DNA from: Gramella sp. AN32
GTDB taxonomy: Bacteria; Bacteroidota; Bacteroidia; Flavobacteriales; Flavobacteriaceae
DNA: 64,000 nucleotides
Reading direction: 5' to 3'
NCBI RefSeq assembly: GCF_023718305.1
Contig: NZ_QEYO01000006.1
Coordinates: 124,001-188,000 of the forward strand
Shown here: positions 27,134 through 35,661 of the stretch, piece after piece
Position numbering within the stretch: position 1 is the first letter of the stretch
Layout: every line of letters begins with the position of its first letter
Notes under the pieces: generated by a model
The model's input: only the letters and a program-made list of their open reading frames with translations
Database searches by the model: none
Told to the model about the DNA's origin: nothing
Translations under genes and position numbers: made by a program

Positions 27134-27486
27134 TGTTTGCCTTAAGTAGTTCCCTGAATTACCAGCTATATCTTCCTGGTACTGATATGCGTAAGAGTTT
27201 CGATGGATTATGTGGGCTGGTCCTTAGAGAATTAGGCCATAGTCCCCAGGATGGTTCAGTCTATATCTTTATCAATAAAGCTCGCAATAAAGTCAAGTTA
27301 CTGCATTGGCAGTCCGGGGGCTTTGTGTTGTACTACAAGCGCCTGGAGCGTGGCACCTTTGAGTTGCCAAAATACGATGCATCCGTGGGAGGGTTACAGC
27401 TGGATTACACCCAACTGGTGATGCTTATCGACGGGGTGGCCATCACCAATATTACCCGAAGAAAGCGCTATAAAAAAGCCGGATAA
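27133..27486 (+). CDS. tnpB: IS66 accessory protein TnpB
   Basis: 117 residues with the full IS66 Orf2 signature: LYLPGTDMRKSFDGLCGLV, VYIFINKARNKVKLLHWQSGGFVLYYKRLERGTFELP. It overlaps tnpA by one base and is followed by tnpC after about 40 bp. Intact length for the family. Confidence 0.93.
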   Translation: MFALSSSLNYQLYLPGTDMRKSFDGLCGLVLRELGHSPQDGSVYIFINKARNKVKLLHWQSGGFVLYYKRLERGTFELPKYDASVGGLQLDYTQLVMLIDGVAITNITRRKRYKKAG

Positions 27487-27528
27487 ATGCTGGCATATCT
27501 CTAACAAGGGTAGTATTTTAGCTGCCCG

Positions 27529-29007
27529 ATGACCTATCAGGAGCTACAAAAAGAAAACCAGCAACTTCGCCAGTCCAATGAAACCTTCAAGGAGAAGATC
27601 TCCGCTTTGGAGGTACAACTCGGACAGCTCTACAAGCTGATCCAGGGCTTTAAATCGGAACGTTTTATTCCTGAAATACTTCAGCAGCAGCTATCGCTTT
27701 TTTCTGAAAATTCAGATAAAACCGGGCAAGTAGTCACTCCTAAAGAAACGATCAGCTATACCCGGGAAAAAAAGAAGCACCCGGGCCGTAATACCTTGCC
27801 GGAACACCTTCCGGTACGGGAAGTCATTCTTGAACCAGAGGAAGATGTAAGCACGCTAAAAAAAATAGGTGAGGAAGTTAGTGAAACCCTGGAGTATACC
27901 CCGGCCAGTCTGGTTAAAAGACGTACCATACGTCCTAAATATGCCAGGAAAAATGAGCAAGGGGTAGTCATTGCGCCACTGCCCACACGTCCTATCGAAA
28001 AATCTATTGCCGAAGCCTGTTTATTGGCTTATATCCTGGTGAGCAAGTATATTGACCATTTGCCATTCTATCGTCAGATCCAGCGTTTTAAACGGGAGTT
28101 TGGCTGGGAACCTGCCTCCAGTACTTTAAGTGACTGGATGGCGGGTTGTTGCCAGCTCCTGGAGCCCCTCTATAATACCCTGAAACAAAAAATCCTCACA
28201 GACGGTTACATCCAGGCTGATGAAAGTCCGATTAAGGTGCTGGATAGTGATAAAAAAGGCAGCACACATCAAGGCTACCAATGGGTCTATCACGACCCCT
28301 TGCAAAAACTGGTGCTCTTTAATTACCGTAGGGGACGTGGGCAACATGGTCCCAGGGAATTCCTTGACGGGTATAAGGGATACGTCCAATGTGATGGGTA
28401 CAGCGTGTATGATAAAATCGGTGTAGATCCGGATATTACTATGGCCGGTTGTCTTGTGCATGCCCGAAGAAAATTTGTAGATACTCGGGATCAGGATAAA
28501 GAAAGAGCGGATAAAGCATTAGCCATATTTAGTGAAATTTATAGGCAGGAACGAGCGATCAAAGAAGAAGCAGCTGGTGATGCGGATATGCGAAAAGAAC
28601 TAAGATTACAAAAGGTGTTGCCACTATTGCAACAGATCAAAACCTGGGTCCAGGAAGAACAGTTTAAGGTGTTGCCAAAAAGTGCTATCGGAAAAGCCAT
28701 GACCTACTTTTTAAATCAATACCCCAAGTTCGAGGTGATCTTTGAGGATGGCAGGATCGAACTGGACAACAACCTTATTGAGAATGCCATTCGTCCGCTG
28801 GCCCTTGGCCGAAAAAATTTCCTGTTCGCAGGTTCCCACAGGGCTGCACAAGATGCGGCCATGTTATATTCTTTCTTTGGTAGTTGTAAAATGCAAGGTA
28901 TTAATCCCCAAGAGTGGTTAGAGGATACCTTACGAAGGATACCCGATCATAACATCCAAAAGCTGGAAGAGTTATTGCCGGGGTACCACCGTACAGACAA
29001 ACCATAA
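27529..29007 (+). CDS. tnpC: IS66 transposase TnpC
   Basis: 492 residues. An N-terminal coiled coil (LQKENQQLRQSNETFKEKISALEVQLGQLYKLIQG), a zinc-finger-like region that has lost its cysteines, then the DDE core: IQADESPIKVL (first Asp), YVQCDGYSVYDKIG (second Asp), GCLVHARRKF, and IELDNNLIENAIRPLALGRKNFLFAGS (Glu). The C-terminal helix ends TLRRIPDHNIQKLEELLPG. It appears intact and could move the element. Confidence 0.95.
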   Translation: MTYQELQKENQQLRQSNETFKEKISALEVQLGQLYKLIQGFKSERFIPEILQQQLSLFSENSDKTGQVVTPKETISYTREKKKHPGRNTLPEHLPVREVILEPEEDVSTLKKIGEEVSETLEYTPASLVKRRTIRPKYARKNEQGVVIAPLPTRPIEKSIAEACLLAYILVSKYIDHLPFYRQIQRFKREFGWEPASSTLSDWMAGCCQLLEPLYNTLKQKILTDGYIQADESPIKVLDSDKKGSTHQGYQWVYHDPLQKLVLFNYRRGRGQHGPREFLDGYKGYVQCDGYSVYDKIGVDPDITMAGCLVHARRKFVDTRDQDKERADKALAIFSEIYRQERAIKEEAAGDADMRKELRLQKVLPLLQQIKTWVQEEQFKVLPKSAIGKAMTYFLNQYPKFEVIFEDGRIELDNNLIENAIRPLALGRKNFLFAGSHRAAQDAAMLYSFFGSCKMQGINPQEWLEDTLRRIPDHNIQKLEELLPGYHRTDKP

Positions 29008-29018
29008 AAAACAAAACA

Positions 29019-29516
29019 ATGACCAAAGAGCAGATTAAAGAAAGACAAAAACACCTTCTAGAGCTTACCGGGACCTTTTGCGCCCAGAAACTTGATGGGG
29101 AATATTTTGAGCTCTGCGAAAAGCTCATCAAAAAAATGGGCAGGAAAAGGGAAGTCCCTTTTAAAAGGGGAAAACTCGAAATATGGGCTGCTGCAGTAAT
29201 ATATGCCATAGGCTCTATCAACTTCCTGTTCGATAAATCTTTTGAACCCTATATCCCTTCCAAGGAGATCCACGATTATTTTGGCACCAAGCCTACAACA
29301 GTATCCAATAAAGCCAGGATCATTAAAGAAATGTTTGATATGTGGCATTTTAGCCCGGAGTTCTCTACTTCCAAAATGGAAGAAGACAACCCTTTTAACA
29401 ATATGGTTATGGTTGATGATTTTATCGTTCCTGTTGACTCCCTTCCTGAAAATATGCAACAAATGGTACACCAGGCAAGGGCTGAAGGTAAAGACATTAC
29501 TTTTACTACAAAATAA
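29019..29516 (+). CDS. DUF6398 passenger protein of the IS66 element
   Basis: 165 residues beginning 11 bp after tnpC and inside the right inverted repeat, so it travels with the element. It has a helical N-terminus, the stretch KLEIWAAAVIYAIGSINFLFDK, and FGTKPTTVSNKARIIKEM, which looks like a helix-turn-helix. Proteins of this type accompany some Bacteroidota IS66 copies; their function is not known to me. Confidence 0.7.
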   Translation: MTKEQIKERQKHLLELTGTFCAQKLDGEYFELCEKLIKKMGRKREVPFKRGKLEIWAAAVIYAIGSINFLFDKSFEPYIPSKEIHDYFGTKPTTVSNKARIIKEMFDMWHFSPEFSTSKMEEDNPFNNMVMVDDFIVPVDSLPENMQQMVHQARAEGKDITFTTK

Positions 29517-29585
29517 TAAGATGATTAATCTAGCCCAGCAAATGAGCTGAACCCAGATATAAGGCGTAGTTGCTCGGACGGATAC

Positions 29586-29802
29586 AAGAATAATTAGGGG
29601 TAAGCATCGGTGTTGGACTGATATTTTGAAATTTACCATCCTTATAATTAGAGAGTTGTTCATATTTTTGCCTGTCATCTTTGGTTGGAGAAGCCCCAAA
29701 TTTATCTTGTTGCATAAAAAGCCAAAGAGCAAGAATTAAAATGGAAGCTATTACAATAAATACAATCATCACTTTTTTTAATTTTCGAAAAAACTTGTTC
29801 AT
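29586..29802 (-). pseudogene. MBL-fold metallo-hydrolase, N-terminal fragment cut by IS66
   Basis: The minus-strand frame starts MNKFFRKLKKVMIVFIVIAS (membrane anchor) and continues KYEQLSNYKDGKFQNISPTP, the usual N-terminus of RomA/UlaG-like MBL-fold hydrolases. Coding sense ends after about LTPNYS, exactly where the IS66 right end begins; the frame then runs into IS DNA and stops at 29530. The metal-binding half is not found on the other side of the IS, so it was lost. Confidence 0.7.
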
Positions 29803-29856
29803 CTTTTTTAGATAGAAAAATTTGATTCATTTAAATTCTTGAAAAAGCCAACACAT

Positions 29857-30312
29857 CTAATCTTTTCCAGAAAGCTTATCACTATTTTCTTTTATTAATT
29901 TGCTAAAAACACAACGGGCAACTACTACGGGATTTTCTTGGTGGTCTTGAAAAAGTTGAATATCCACTTTAACGATGGTTTTCCCATCTTTAATCACTTG
30001 AGCCTTAGCTTCTATATCGATGGAGGTTGCAGCGTGTAGATAGTCTATGCGCATATCAATGGTATTGAGTTTGTCTTTGGGAGATTGCAGCGTAGTAGCA
30101 GCTGCAGTGCCACCTGCTGTATCTGCAATAGCAGCTAAAAACCCTCCGTGCCAACGCTCTTGAATGAAATCTCCAATGAATTCGTTTTTAAAAGGAACGT
30201 GAAGATGTGCATAACCCGACTTCACTTCCAAAATTTTTATACCTAATAGTTGATTAGCAGGCATCAATTCTTCAATGCCTTTTTTTAATAACTCAATAAA
30301 TTCTTTTTGCAT
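29857..30312 (-). CDS. PaaI-family hotdog thioesterase
   Basis: 151 residues with the hotdog pattern: NQLLGIKILEVKSGYAHLHVPF, then ERWHGGFLAAIADTAGGTAA, where HGG and the following Asp are the catalytic helix residues of PaaI-like acyl-CoA thioesterases. The protein ends NPVVVARCVFSKL. It is the last gene of a nine-gene minus-strand operon of redox and detoxification genes, 11 bp after the previous gene. The acyl-CoA substrate is unknown. Confidence 0.8.
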   Translation of the reverse strand: MQKEFIELLKKGIEELMPANQLLGIKILEVKSGYAHLHVPFKNEFIGDFIQERWHGGFLAAIADTAGGTAAATTLQSPKDKLNTIDMRIDYLHAATSIDIEAKAQVIKDGKTIVKVDIQLFQDHQENPVVVARCVFSKLIKENSDKLSGKD

Positions 30313-30323
30313 ATTTTATGGCT

Positions 30324-30935
30324 TTATTTGTCATTTAATTTGCCGGTTGCAAATAAATAAGACCGCAAGATAATTTTTTTAATGATTTCTTTTTCTTCTT
30401 CATTTCGAGGGGCATACACCATAATAAAATTATGAGTAAGATAGCCCATTTTGGCAACTGGGTGTAACTCACCCCAACCTCGGCTTATGACATATTCAGC
30501 ATCTTTTAATGTTAGACCTAAGTGCATACTGCCATCGGGCACTGGATGAAAGTGAGCAAACTCATTTCCAATCATAAAGGCGTGACAATCATTGCACATT
30601 TTGTCGGAAGAGAGACACATAGCTTGGGCTCCGGGAACAGATATTTTGCTGAACTCTTTGTTGATTTCAGGAAGCGAGAATGCCCAATCCATTAGTGAAT
30701 CAACGAGTTTACGGTCTTCGGGCTGTTGATTCAGCTGCATATGTGGGTTGCTTGGTGTAGTTTTGGGTTTAATCCCATTTCGTAAGGGAAGTTCAAAGGT
30801 GTTTTCGTTTATCATATTTTTAGGGATTGATTTTTCATATTTTGTTAATTGTATTTTTCCTTGATTGAAACTGACGCTAAATGAAGTGAAAATCAAAACG
30901 ATTAATAGTAAGTACCAATAACAGGATACTGTCAT
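30324..30935 (-). CDS. Luciferase-domain (PF17648-like) protein with membrane anchor
   Basis: 203 residues. An N-terminal helix (WYLLLIVLIFTSFSVSF) is followed by a conserved core: MIGNEFAHFHPVPDGSMHLGL, GWGELHPVAKMGY and MVYAPRNEEE. These His-rich motifs are those of the luciferase-like domain found beside detoxification genes; no light-producing role is implied. CLSSDKMCNDC adds three cysteines. The start overlaps the stop of the upstream dioxygenase gene by one base (TAATG). Function is not known. Confidence 0.6.
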   Translation of the reverse strand: MTVSCYWYLLLIVLIFTSFSVSFNQGKIQLTKYEKSIPKNMINENTFELPLRNGIKPKTTPSNPHMQLNQQPEDRKLVDSLMDWAFSLPEINKEFSKISVPGAQAMCLSSDKMCNDCHAFMIGNEFAHFHPVPDGSMHLGLTLKDAEYVISRGWGELHPVAKMGYLTHNFIMVYAPRNEEEKEIIKKIILRSYLFATGKLNDK

Positions 30936-31831
30936 TATTGTTTGATGATAAAACTCCTTTCCCCAAAAGCGGGAAGGGAAGACTCTGATTCAAAAAAGTA
31001 ATGTATTTCATCTTTGGAATCCATCAACCCTAAACTATATAATACAGGCACAAAATGGTCGGGCGTAGGAGCTGCCAGTTTGCCTAATTTATGACTGTTT
31101 TGATAATTAATAATGTTAGAGATATTTCTTTTATCTATTTGTTCCTTAACCCAGTTATCATATTCCATCTCCCAACCATAGGGCGAACTATCATTGCTTT
31201 GCATTTTTTTCATAGCAAGTGGGAGATTGTGAATTAATGCACCGCTGCCAATGATGAGTACTCCTTTTTCACGAAGTGATTTTAATTGTTTTCCTAACTC
31301 GTAATGATATTCAGGTTTTGCATAATAGTCGATGCTTAATTGAAATACAGGCACGTCCGCTTCAGGAAACAAGTGCATAAGCATAGGCCAAGCTCCGTGG
31401 TCGAGACCCCAGTCGGTAGTTTCGCTAACCGATGGGATAATGCGTTTTACTTCTTTTGCAATTTCAGGGGAGCCTTTAGCTTTGTAAAATACATCATAAT
31501 ATTCTTTAGGAAACCCATAGTAATCGAAAATCTGTTGCTGTTCAGGCGATACGTTAACAAAAGTTCCTCGGGTACACCAGTGAGCCGAAACCACCAAAGC
31601 AGCTTTTACTTCATAATTTTTTTTCAATTCCTTTCCCAATTGAAATAAGGTATTCCAAAAGGTGCGTTCTTCTCTTGAAAGCGGAATATCCATAGGATTG
31701 CCGTGCGAAGTAAATAAAACAGGCATCTTTTTTCCTTGAACAGGAAGTTCATCCGTATATTTTCTAAAGCTGCTTAAGGTATTCACAATTGTTAGTCCTA
31801 ATGTTGCTAATATAAATTGTTTTCGATTCAT
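30935..31831 (-). CDS. ygiD: DODA-type (YgiD-like) extradiol dioxygenase
   Basis: 298 residues. An N-terminal stretch (RKQFILATLGLTIVNTL) looks like an export signal. The catalytic domain has MPVLFTSHGNPMDIPL (metal-binding His), ALVVSAHWCTRGTFV (second His), GLDHGAWPML (third His, catalytic) and GSGALIHNL. This is the LigB/DODA-type extradiol dioxygenase group, to which E. coli YgiD belongs. It opens catechol rings such as DOPA. It is coupled to the luciferase-domain gene downstream. Confidence 0.85.
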   Translation of the reverse strand: MNRKQFILATLGLTIVNTLSSFRKYTDELPVQGKKMPVLFTSHGNPMDIPLSREERTFWNTLFQLGKELKKNYEVKAALVVSAHWCTRGTFVNVSPEQQQIFDYYGFPKEYYDVFYKAKGSPEIAKEVKRIIPSVSETTDWGLDHGAWPMLMHLFPEADVPVFQLSIDYYAKPEYHYELGKQLKSLREKGVLIIGSGALIHNLPLAMKKMQSNDSSPYGWEMEYDNWVKEQIDKRNISNIINYQNSHKLGKLAAPTPDHFVPVLYSLGLMDSKDEIHYFFESESSLPAFGERSFIIKQ

Positions 31832-31850
31832 TATATTCTACTGTTCAAAA

Positions 31851-32234
31851 TTAGGAATTTGATGATGATAGATTTCCATTGAAAAGTTTATTAAACATTT
31901 CAGGGATTCTCACCCAAGCAGTTACCCAAATGAACAACAGAACGATGGATTGAAAAGCGTAAGGCTCGTCATTGGCCATATGTACCAATATGGCACCTCC
32001 AAAATAAGCACTCAATAACAACACCCCTAAAACAGCGGTGCGAGGTATTAAAAACAACAATACACTTACCAATTCACCTAGAGCTATAATGGTTATCATT
32101 GAGCCCAAGCCCCATTTACCGAAATTTTCAACCATTTCGGGGTTGCCTAATAGCTTTTGGCTGGCACTCATTACTAATAAAGCGGTAAGCAATCCTGCCA
32201 TTACCCAACCTGTAATTTTTCTACTTTTGCTCAT
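31851..32234 (-). CDS. DoxX-family membrane protein
   Basis: 127 residues with four hydrophobic helices: VMAGLLTALLVMSASQKLLG, MITIIALGELVSVLLFLIP, VLGVLLLSAYFGGAILVHM and the last (SIVLLFIWVTAWVRIP). The ASQKLLGNPE and AYFGGAILVHM segments are typical of DoxX. Its partners are often quinone- or thiol-linked redox enzymes, which fits its place in an operon with glutathione peroxidase and a dioxygenase. Confidence 0.82.
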   Translation of the reverse strand: MSKSRKITGWVMAGLLTALLVMSASQKLLGNPEMVENFGKWGLGSMITIIALGELVSVLLFLIPRTAVLGVLLLSAYFGGAILVHMANDEPYAFQSIVLLFIWVTAWVRIPEMFNKLFNGNLSSSNS

Positions 32235-32252
32235 AATTGATGTTTTTAAGGT

Positions 32253-32678
32253 TTAAACTCTATTTTCATCTGCCGTCCAGTTTTTTATGCTTTCTTTTAT
32301 GGCTTTTGGACTAAGGTTTTCTTTGGCTGCCCGCTCTATCAATGCTGCTAATTCTTTATCTGATGCAAATCTGGTGGCTACCATTTGTGCCATTGTTAAT
32401 TTATCTTCTAATTCTTCTAATCTGTTGCCTGTCAAAATATAATAGCGTAATCGCAGTTCTGCTCTTATGGTTCTGTCTTGATTTTTTGTGGCATACAATC
32501 TAGCTATTAAAGAAGCGAGAAAAACACTTAAAGCTAAAATCAGAAAAAAGATTTTTTCAGTCAGACTGTGGTCAGAGAATAGCAATACAATACTCAATAT
32601 CACCCCAACGAGCGTGAGCGGTGATAGAATAAAATGATGAAGTGGATTGTAACGGACGTGATTTTTAAAATTTTGCAT
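32253..32678 (-). CDS. DUF6526-family membrane protein
   Basis: 141 residues. It begins MQNFKNHVRYNPLHHFILSP, the recognisable start of DUF6526 proteins, followed by two membrane helices (LVGVILSIVLLF, IFFLILALSVFLASLIA) and a helical cytoplasmic tail. I use ATG 32678; a TTG two codons upstream is not needed. No activity is known. It sits 18 bp before doxX in the operon. Confidence 0.7.
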   Translation of the reverse strand: MQNFKNHVRYNPLHHFILSPLTLVGVILSIVLLFSDHSLTEKIFFLILALSVFLASLIARLYATKNQDRTIRAELRLRYYILTGNRLEELEDKLTMAQMVATRFASDKELAALIERAAKENLSPKAIKESIKNWTADENRV

Positions 32679-32712
32679 ATTCAATTATTTTTTGGTTATA
32701 CTTTGTTTAAAA

Positions 32713-33168
32713 TTATTTACAATGATGCTCTTTAGTTAAGGCAATTAGCTTTTGCAAGGTATGTTTCATCTGGTCCATTTCTTCTTGACTTATCCCTGAA
32801 TGACTAATGGAGCAAGATAATTTTTCAGGTATGTAACTCGCCTTCTTTTTTAAATTTATTCCTTTTTCTGTAAGGCTTATCTCCACTACACGTTCGTCAC
32901 TACTAGAGCGTTTCCTTGAAATAAAACCTTGACTTTCCAACCTTTTAAGCAAGGGAGTCAGGGTGTTGGACTCCAGCATTAGTTTACTGCCAATATCATT
33001 TACCGTCAGGTTTTGGTATTGCCAGAGCACCAACATCGTTAAATATTGAGGGTAAGTAAGCCCCAACTCGTTGAGCAGGGGCGTATAAAGTTTGGTTACC
33101 ACTCTAGATGCTGCGTATATCGGAAAACAATACTGATTTTCAATTTCTAATTCAGCAGAATTTTTCAT
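32713..33168 (-). CDS. MarR/OhrR-type redox-sensing repressor
   Basis: 151 residues. The N-terminal NQYCFPIYAASRVVTKLY has the reactive Cys position of OhrR, and TYPQYLTMLVLWQYQNLTVNDIGSKLMLESNTLTPLLKRLESQGFISRKR is the MarR winged helix. In OhrR, peroxide oxidation of this Cys releases the operator. It lies between a peroxidase gene and DUF6526 and should control this operon. Upstream of the first gene there is a palindrome that may be its site. Confidence 0.82.
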   Translation of the reverse strand: MKNSAELEIENQYCFPIYAASRVVTKLYTPLLNELGLTYPQYLTMLVLWQYQNLTVNDIGSKLMLESNTLTPLLKRLESQGFISRKRSSSDERVVEISLTEKGINLKKKASYIPEKLSCSISHSGISQEEMDQMKHTLQKLIALTKEHHCK

Positions 33169-33170
33169 TT

Positions 33171-33650
33171 TTAAAGAATTTTTCGCAGGTAACTTTCCAT
33201 TTTCTCCGGCTTGGTGGTAGGAGCAAATCGTTTGACCGGCTTTCCGTTTTTGTCAATGACAAATTTGGTAAAATTCCATTTGATGTTGCTACCTAAAATG
33301 CCTCCAAGTTTGGATTTTAAATACTTAAAAACGGGGTGAGCATTTTCCCCATTGACTTCTACCTTGTCGAACATAGGAAAACTTACCCCGTAATTAATTT
33401 CGCAAAATTCACTAATCTCATTGGCTGTGCCTTGTTCCTGCTTTCCGAATTGGTTGCAAGGAAATCCCAAAATAACCAACCCCTTGTCTTTGTATATTTT
33501 ATACAAATTTTCCAATCCCTCATATTGTGGGGTAAGTCCGCACTTGCTAGCAGTATTTACCACCACTATGGTTTTACCTTCAAACTCTTTCAAAGAAATG
33601 GTTTCTCCGTTAAGTTTTTTTGCCTCAAGTTCAAATAAGCTCGCTTCCAT
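33171..33650 (-). CDS. Glutathione-peroxidase-family thiol peroxidase
   Basis: 159 residues. ASKCGLTPQYEGLENLYK carries the peroxidatic residue as Cys (not selenocysteine), followed by LGFPCNQFGKQEQG with the conserved Gln, and WNFTKFVIDKNGKPV with the conserved Trp and Asn. Bacterial enzymes of this type use thioredoxin to reduce hydroperoxides. Its stop lies only a few bases before the marR gene, so the two are co-expressed. Confidence 0.9.
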   Translation of the reverse strand: MEASLFELEAKKLNGETISLKEFEGKTIVVVNTASKCGLTPQYEGLENLYKIYKDKGLVILGFPCNQFGKQEQGTANEISEFCEINYGVSFPMFDKVEVNGENAHPVFKYLKSKLGGILGSNIKWNFTKFVIDKNGKPVKRFAPTTKPEKMESYLRKIL

Positions 33651-33655
33651 TTTAA

Positions 33656-34492
33656 TTACTTTTTAGTTGGAAAATAAGTTTTGAAAAAGGCTTTCATATC
33701 CTTCCAAGAAGCTTTGTCGGCAGCTTCATTGTAGGAAATGGGAAGGTTGAATTTTTCCCCGGTAGCTGTAGATGCTTTATTGGTAAAAGCGTGTGTGGCA
33801 TCAGCATAAGACTTAAACTGGTAGGTAATGTTGTTGTCTTTCATTTGTTGATGAAAATTATCCACATCAGCTTGCGGCACAAACGAATCACTTTCACCGT
33901 GGCAAACCAATACTTTTGTGTTTTTCATTGCAGGACTTGCTTGAAAGCCGGTAAGTCCACCGTGAAAACTTACCACAGTTTCTAAAGGTACCCCTAAGCT
34001 GGCAGCAAAAAGCGAAACCGTTCCGCCAAAGCAATAACCTATGGCACTTACTTTTGAAGCGTCCACCTGTTGTAGTTGGGTTACGGCATCATAAGCCGCC
34101 TGCATCCGACTTTTTATCAGATTAGGATCGCCATAAAACCTTCCTGCATTGGCCTCTGCATCGGCAGGGTTTTCTACGACCAATCCATTACCGTACATAT
34201 CTACCGCCAAAGCCACATAGCCTAACTCTGCCAACATTTTAGCACGATTTTTCACATATTCGTTCAATCCCCACCATTCGGGCACTACTAAAATAGCAGC
34301 TTGTTTTCCCTTTTGCTTTGCAGGATAATAAACAACGCCATTGAGTGTAACCTGGCCATCTTTATAGGTAATTTCTTCAGTTTTAACCTTGCTTTTTACA
34401 TTTTCTTTGCTGTTTTGGGCAGTCAGAGTTTCTACACTAAAAAGGAGTGTAAAAAGCAATAAAATGTATGTTTTAAAATTTATCGTATTCAT
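33656..34492 (-). CDS. Dienelactone hydrolase-family protein, exported
   Basis: 278 residues with a signal peptide (ILLLFTLLFSVETLTAQ). The alpha/beta hydrolase core has VVPEWWGLNEY, AIGYCFGGTVSLFAAS with a Cys nucleophile as in dienelactone hydrolase, VCHGESDSFVP (Asp) and YADATHAFTNK (His). It is predicted periplasmic. Lying 5 bp upstream of the peroxidase gene, with an extradiol dioxygenase gene in the same operon, it suggests handling of aromatic ring-cleavage products, as inference. Confidence 0.85.
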   Translation of the reverse strand: MNTINFKTYILLLFTLLFSVETLTAQNSKENVKSKVKTEEITYKDGQVTLNGVVYYPAKQKGKQAAILVVPEWWGLNEYVKNRAKMLAELGYVALAVDMYGNGLVVENPADAEANAGRFYGDPNLIKSRMQAAYDAVTQLQQVDASKVSAIGYCFGGTVSLFAASLGVPLETVVSFHGGLTGFQASPAMKNTKVLVCHGESDSFVPQADVDNFHQQMKDNNITYQFKSYADATHAFTNKASTATGEKFNLPISYNEAADKASWKDMKAFFKTYFPTKK

Positions 34493-34511
34493 TCTGTTTG
34501 GTTTTTAAATT

Positions 34512-35543
34512 TTATAAAAAGAAATCTCCATTGGCTCTATCCATAGCTGTAAACTGCAACATCCAATAAGGATAAATAGGGTTTAATGCTGTTAGCTCAT
34601 CCAGGATTTTAACATCTTCTGCATCCATTTCCCAGGTAGTAGTTTTGATGTTGTCTTCCAACTGGTGAGGCTTGGTAGCTCCAATAAGTACGGAAGTTAC
34701 TCCGGGTTTTCTCAAAAGATAATTTAGGGCTGCTTGTGCTATAGAAGCCTTGTGTTTGTTGGCAATTTTTTCCAACTCATCAACAATAGCATAGCCTTTT
34801 TCCGGATCGATTTGAATAAAATTCTGCTCTTCATTGGTTCTTCTTGCTCCTTCCGGCATTGGCTTGTCTTTTCTGTATTTACCGGTTAAAAATCCGCCTC
34901 CAAGTGGCGACCAAGGGGTAAAGGCTAGTTTTTGATCCAAGCAAAGCGGTATCAATTCATATTCTACATCTCTGGATATAAGTGAATAAATGGCTTGCAA
35001 TGAGACGGGTTTTTCCCAATGATTTTTTTCAGCGGTGTTGATAAACTTCATTAGCTGCCAAGCCGGGAAGTTACTTACCCCATAATATCTAATTTTTCCT
35101 TGTGAAACGAGGTCATCAAGGGTTGAAATGGTTTCTTCAAAAGGGGTAATAGGATCATAACTATGAAGCACATAATGGTCGATATAGTCGGTACCCAATC
35201 GTTTTAAACTATTGTGGCAGCTCTCGATGATGTGTTTTCTGGACAAGCCCACATCATTAATTTCTTTACTCATTCTACCGCGCACTTTGGTAGCAATGAT
35301 GACATCCTTTCTTTTGTCTTTTACTGCTTTTCCTAAAATCTCTTCCGATTGGCCGTGAGAATACACATCAGCAGAATCGAAGTAGTTGATGCCTGAGTCT
35401 ATGGCTATGTCCACTAATCGCTTGCTATCTTCATAGCCTAGAGAACCTACCACACTCCAGTAGCCACTGCTACCAAAACTCATCGTTCCCATACAAAGTT
35501 CTGAAACTAAAATTCCTGAATTTCCTAATTGATTGTACTTCAT
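34512..35543 (-). CDS. Aldo/keto reductase
   Basis: 343 residues forming an NADPH-dependent (alpha/beta)8 barrel. MKYNQLGNSGILVSELCMGTMSFG is the family start; the tetrad is visible as Asp and Tyr in NYFDSADVYSHGQSE, Lys in VIIATKV and His in DYIDHYVLHSYD. VTSVLIGATKPHQLEDNI is the cofactor-phosphate site. It resembles YghZ-type reductases that act on toxic aldehydes. It is the first gene of the operon, after a promoter and palindrome. Confidence 0.9.
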   Translation of the reverse strand: MKYNQLGNSGILVSELCMGTMSFGSSGYWSVVGSLGYEDSKRLVDIAIDSGINYFDSADVYSHGQSEEILGKAVKDKRKDVIIATKVRGRMSKEINDVGLSRKHIIESCHNSLKRLGTDYIDHYVLHSYDPITPFEETISTLDDLVSQGKIRYYGVSNFPAWQLMKFINTAEKNHWEKPVSLQAIYSLISRDVEYELIPLCLDQKLAFTPWSPLGGGFLTGKYRKDKPMPEGARRTNEEQNFIQIDPEKGYAIVDELEKIANKHKASIAQAALNYLLRKPGVTSVLIGATKPHQLEDNIKTTTWEMDAEDVKILDELTALNPIYPYWMLQFTAMDRANGDFFL

Positions 35544-35581
35544 AGTGATTTAATTTAAAGTGAATGATAAATATTTAAGTG

Positions 35582-35617
35582 CAAAAGTATATCTTTGAAG
35601 ATTAAATCGTAAGCGAT
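35582..35617 (-). promoter_or_regulatory. Predicted promoter and MarR-type operator of redox operon
   Basis: On the minus strand TACTTTTG (35582-35589) is a perfect TAnnTTTG element, about 40 bp before the aldo/keto reductase ATG. Just upstream lies the palindrome ATCGTAAGCGAT (35606-35617), ATCG and CGAT around TAAG, placed near the -33 region. Repression by the MarR/OhrR protein of this operon is inferred. Confidence 0.5.
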
Positions 35618-35661
35618 ATATTTTGTTTTAACAAATTTTAGGATTTTGAAATTTTTTACAC

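Larger units (their letters stand above)
26791..29585 (+). mobile_element. IS66-family insertion sequence
   Basis: Four same-strand genes (tnpA, tnpB, tnpC, DUF6398) are bounded by imperfect inverted repeats: GTATGCGTCCGTCTAAG at the left and, read inward, GTATCCGTCCGAGCAACTAC at the right. Length is about 2.8 kb. The 8-bp flanks differ (GTTATAAT and AAGAATAA), so no target duplication remains. The right end cuts into an MBL-fold gene. Confidence 0.8.

Noticed and set aside
26781..29593. Eight-base target duplication around the IS66 element
   Set aside because: The bases outside the two inverted repeats (GTTATAAT and AAGAATAA) do not match.
29058..29732. Long minus-strand ORF (224 codons) across the IS66 right end
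   Set aside because: It is antisense to the DUF6398 gene and crosses the IS border; the real fragment there is the MBL gene start in another frame.
33171..33650. Selenocysteine-type glutathione peroxidase
   Set aside because: The active-site codon encodes Cys (ASKCGLT) in an uninterrupted frame.
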